In this document: positions 33,706 to 36,035 of the stretch, piece by piece
Layout: each line of letters begins with the position of its first letter
Numbering within the stretch: the first letter of the stretch is position 1
Source of the DNA: Silanimonas sp965368785
GTDB lineage: Bacteria > Pseudomonadota > Gammaproteobacteria > Xanthomonadales > Xanthomonadaceae
DNA length: 36,035 nucleotides
Direction of reading: 5' to 3'
Assembly (NCBI GenBank): GCA_965368785.1
Contig: CBDUOG010000016.1
Span: 1-36,035, forward strand
Notes under the pieces: generated by a model
Told to the model about the DNA's origin: nothing
Databases searched by the model: none
What the model saw: only the letters and a program-made list of their open reading frames with translations
Position numbers and translations under genes: made by a program

Positions 33706-36035
33706 GTGGCGGCAAAGACACCCTCCGAGTCAAATAAATCCAAAGTGCTGGCATTCCTGTGGCGATGGGGATGGCGCACTGCTTTGCTGGCACTGGGCCT
33801 TTTTGTCGGGTTCGGCCTGCCCTACCTGTGGCGCTTGGATGCTCAGGTTCGAGCAGAATTCGAACAGCTGGAGTGGCAGATTCCAACCCGCGTGTATGCG
33901 CGACCTTTGTTGTTAAAGCCCGGAATACCACTGAATCAGCAAGCTCTGGAGCTGGAACTGAGTGCGTCTGGATATCGGCGTACGGCCCAACCCAAGCTCG
34001 CCGGTACGTTTTCCCTGAATGGTTCAGTTTTTCAAATCAACACGCGTGCGTTCACAGCGATGGATGGTCTGGTGCCCTCGCAGAAAATTTCCGTGCAGAT
34101 CCGTGGTGGGCGGATATCATCGTTAAGTGACGCGCGGGGCAAGCCACTCAAACACGCTTATCTCGACCCCGCGCGTGTAGCGACCTTGTATGGCGCTCAG
34201 CAAGAAGAGCGCGTGTTGCTCCGCCTGGAAGATGCGCCGGAATTATTGGTTGTGAGCCTTCAGGCTGTTGAGGACCGGAATTTCAAGTCGCACCACGGGG
34301 TAGACCCGATGGGGATTTTGCGGGCGCTATGGGTTAATTTGCGCGAGGGTGAAGTTGAGCAAGGTGGAAGCACACTGACTCAGCAGTTGGTCAGAAGTTT
34401 GTTTTTGAGCCGCGCACAAACCTGGCAACGCAAATTTAAAGAAGCTTCGTACGCCCTGATCATTGAATACCGCTTCGATAAGCACCGCATCTTAGAGACC
34501 TATCTCAATCAGGTTTATCTCGGCCAGCAAGGCGATCAGGCGATCCATGGCATGGGCGCGGCCGCCGAATTCTGGTTTGGACGTGACCTGAATAATCTTG
34601 AGGCTCAGGAAATAGCTTTGTTGATCGGCATGATTCAGGGCCCCAGTTATTATGACCCGCGACGTTACCCGGATCGCGCCATTTCACGACGGAATTTGGT
34701 GCTGTCGATCATGCATGATCACCAGTTGATTAGTGCAGATGAGCTCAAGCGGGGCCAGAACAGCGCGCTGACAATTAGCGTTCGCCCCGGAGTTGCACGC
34801 AATCGGAATCCGGCGTTTATGGATCTAGTCCGCCGTCAATTGGCCACAGACTATCCGGCCGATGCACTCAAAGGCGCGGGGCTTACCATTGTCACCACAC
34901 TTTCACCCTCAGCGCAGGTACTCGCTGAGCAGGCAGTCGTGCTGACTCTGGAGAAGCTTGAAAGCAAACGTGGCCCGAGATTGCAGGCCGGCTTAGTTCT
35001 AACGGACGCTAAAAGCAGCGATGTACTGGCGATGGTGGGCAATCGGCGGGTCGATGAGCCCGGATTTAATCGAGCGCTGGAAGCGCAGCGACCGATTGGC
35101 TCGCTGATTAAGCCCTTAGTTTATCTACTGGCCTTAGCCCAACCGGATCGATGGGCCTTATCGACACCGGTAGAAGATCAGCCGATCGAGGTCGTATTGC
35201 CCAATGGCAAGCGCTGGCGTCCGGATAATTCGGATGGTCAAAGCCACGGATTGGTAACGCTCGAAGATGCGTTAGTGCACTCGTATAACCAAGCCACAGT
35301 TCGAGTCGGGCTCGACGTCGGAGCGGACCGGGTGGTCGCTTTGCTCAAAGAGTTGGCTGGGGTAAAAGCTGCGGCTAATCCGTCATTAGTACTGGGCTCG
35401 GTTGACTTAAGTCCATTTGCCGCTGCACAGGCGTACCAGTTTTTGGCGTCAGGAGGTCAGATTTTGCCGCTTCGCGCGGTGCATGGCGTGCTTGATGAGA
35501 AAGGAAAGGCGATTAGCCGTTACGACGACAAATCACCACCGGCGCAGGCAGGCGATCAAATAGCGGTCAATCTCATCACCATGGCATTGCAGCAGGCCGT
35601 GCAGCGCGGCACCGGGCGCAGTTTAAATACCGACGGCCTGCAATGGTTAAATGTCGCCGGCAAGACCGGCACGACTAATGACGGCCGCGATAGTTGGTTT
35701 GCCGGCTACACCGGCGATCGAATGGCCGTTGTCTGGGTAGGTAATGACGAAAATAAATCCACCGGCTTATACGGCGCGACAGGCGCAATGAAAGTGTGGT
35801 CCGCGCTGTTTAAAAAATTGCCGACGGAGCCGCTGCGGGTTTCTGAATCCGGCCTGGAGTGGACGTGGCTTGATGCGCAAGAATTTGCCACGACTGAAGA
35901 GCAATGCGAAGGTGCGCGCCGCGCAGTATTTGTCAGTGGTTACTTGCCTGCCGAGCACAAAAGCTGCCAGGAACGACGTTGGTTTGATTGGTTGCTTGGA
36001 CGTGAACGCGAACGGGCGCCGGATGAGCCGGGCGA
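33706..36035 (+). CDS. mrcB: Penicillin-binding protein 1B (glycosyltransferase/transpeptidase), 3' end cut
   Basis: PBP1b polymerises and cross-links peptidoglycan at the inner membrane. The start is GTG at 33706, the only in-frame start after the TAA at 33661. A short cytoplasmic tail is followed by one membrane helix (about 22-42), a UB2H-like domain (QIPTRVYARP onward, about 60-150), the GT51 glycosyltransferase (catalytic E189 in AVEDRNFKSHHG, and QGGSTLTQQLVR), and the transpeptidase with S466-L-I-K469 (SxxK), S526-Y-N528 (SxN) and K653-T-G655 (KTG). The C-terminus lies beyond the window. The UB2H-like region is the site where LpoB/LpoP activators bind in other bacteria. It is divergent from the glycosyltransferase gene across 61 bases. 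Confidence 0.95.
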   Translation, partial: MAAKTPSESNKSKVLAFLWRWGWRTALLALGLFVGFGLPYLWRLDAQVRAEFEQLEWQIPTRVYARPLLLKPGIPLNQQALELELSASGYRRTAQPKLAGTFSLNGSVFQINTRAFTAMDGLVPSQKISVQIRGGRISSLSDARGKPLKHAYLDPARVATLYGAQQEERVLLRLEDAPELLVVSLQAVEDRNFKSHHGVDPMGILRALWVNLREGEVEQGGSTLTQQLVRSLFLSRAQTWQRKFKEASYALIIEYRFDKHRILETYLNQVYLGQQGDQAIHGMGAAAEFWFGRDLNNLEAQEIALLIGMIQGPSYYDPRRYPDRAISRRNLVLSIMHDHQLISADELKRGQNSALTISVRPGVARNRNPAFMDLVRRQLATDYPADALKGAGLTIVTTLSPSAQVLAEQAVVLTLEKLESKRGPRLQAGLVLTDAKSSDVLAMVGNRRVDEPGFNRALEAQRPIGSLIKPLVYLLALAQPDRWALSTPVEDQPIEVVLPNGKRWRPDNSDGQSHGLVTLEDALVHSYNQATVRVGLDVGADRVVALLKELAGVKAAANPSLVLGSVDLSPFAAAQAYQFLASGGQILPLRAVHGVLDEKGKAISRYDDKSPPAQAGDQIAVNLITMALQQAVQRGTGRSLNTDGLQWLNVAGKTGTTNDGRDSWFAGYTGDRMAVVWVGNDENKSTGLYGATGAMKVWSALFKKLPTEPLRVSESGLEWTWLDAQEFATTEEQCEGARRAVFVSGYLPAEHKSCQERRWFDWLLGRERERAPDEPG

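Noticed and set aside
1..36035. tRNA, rRNA, CRISPR arrays, insertion sequences, riboswitches
   Set aside because: Scanned by eye on both strands; no regularly spaced repeats, transposase motifs or conserved RNA elements were seen. Automated tools would be more sensitive.

Overview
This window is a chromosomal housekeeping segment of a Gram-negative bacterium, most likely a gammaproteobacterium. Support comes from the lptD-surA pair, an OxyR with cysteines exactly at 199 and 208, a synthetase-only RelA with an EFDD motif, a UbiH/UbiI-type hydroxylase pair, glnS, hrpA, rlmM and a bifunctional PBP1b. Finer placement, for example near Lysobacterales (Xanthomonadales), is only a guess. Coding density is very high. 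I see no tRNA, rRNA, CRISPR array, insertion sequence or prophage.

Layout. 1-2865 (minus): lptD followed by surA (cut by the window edge), for outer-membrane biogenesis. 2928-3202 (plus): decayed remains of a methionine sulfoxide reductase B gene. 3308-3727 (plus): a lone response-regulator receiver. 3717-5780 (minus): a small membrane protein, a PduO-type cobalamin adenosyltransferase and a histone-deacetylase-family hydrolase, probably one operon. 5868-8260 (plus): ubiH and a second ubiquinone hydroxylase. 8257-11999 (minus): glnS, a Cys-rich lipoprotein, a nucleoside deaminase and rlmM, tightly packed. 12215-16011 (plus): a 7TM sensor-like protein with a decayed GGDEF domain, a glutathione transferase and an EamA exporter. 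15989-16915 (minus): oxyR, with an OxyR-like half-operator abutting its start codon. 17152-18036 (plus): prmC. 18027-21045 (minus): a receiver-like hypothetical protein, then dxs. 21122-24988 (plus): hrpA. 24981-25478 (minus): a small periplasmic protein. 25571-29145 (plus): relA and a TPR-like membrane-anchored protein. 29142-33644 (minus): a giant multi-domain glycosyltransferase. 33706-36035 (plus): mrcB (PBP1b), cut by the window end.

Themes. Envelope building (LptD, SurA, PBP1b, giant glycosyltransferase), isoprenoid and quinone supply (Dxs, UbiH, UbiI-like), translation (GlnS, PrmC, RlmM, HrpA) and stress control (OxyR, RelA) dominate. The most unusual features are: all six convergent gene pairs overlap at their 3' ends; the msrB relic between lptD and the receiver gene; a glycosyltransferase whose N-terminus looks like a decayed extra GT2 domain; and two proteins carrying degenerate signalling domains (GGDEF-like and receiver-like). 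I found no clearly new defence or mobile system.
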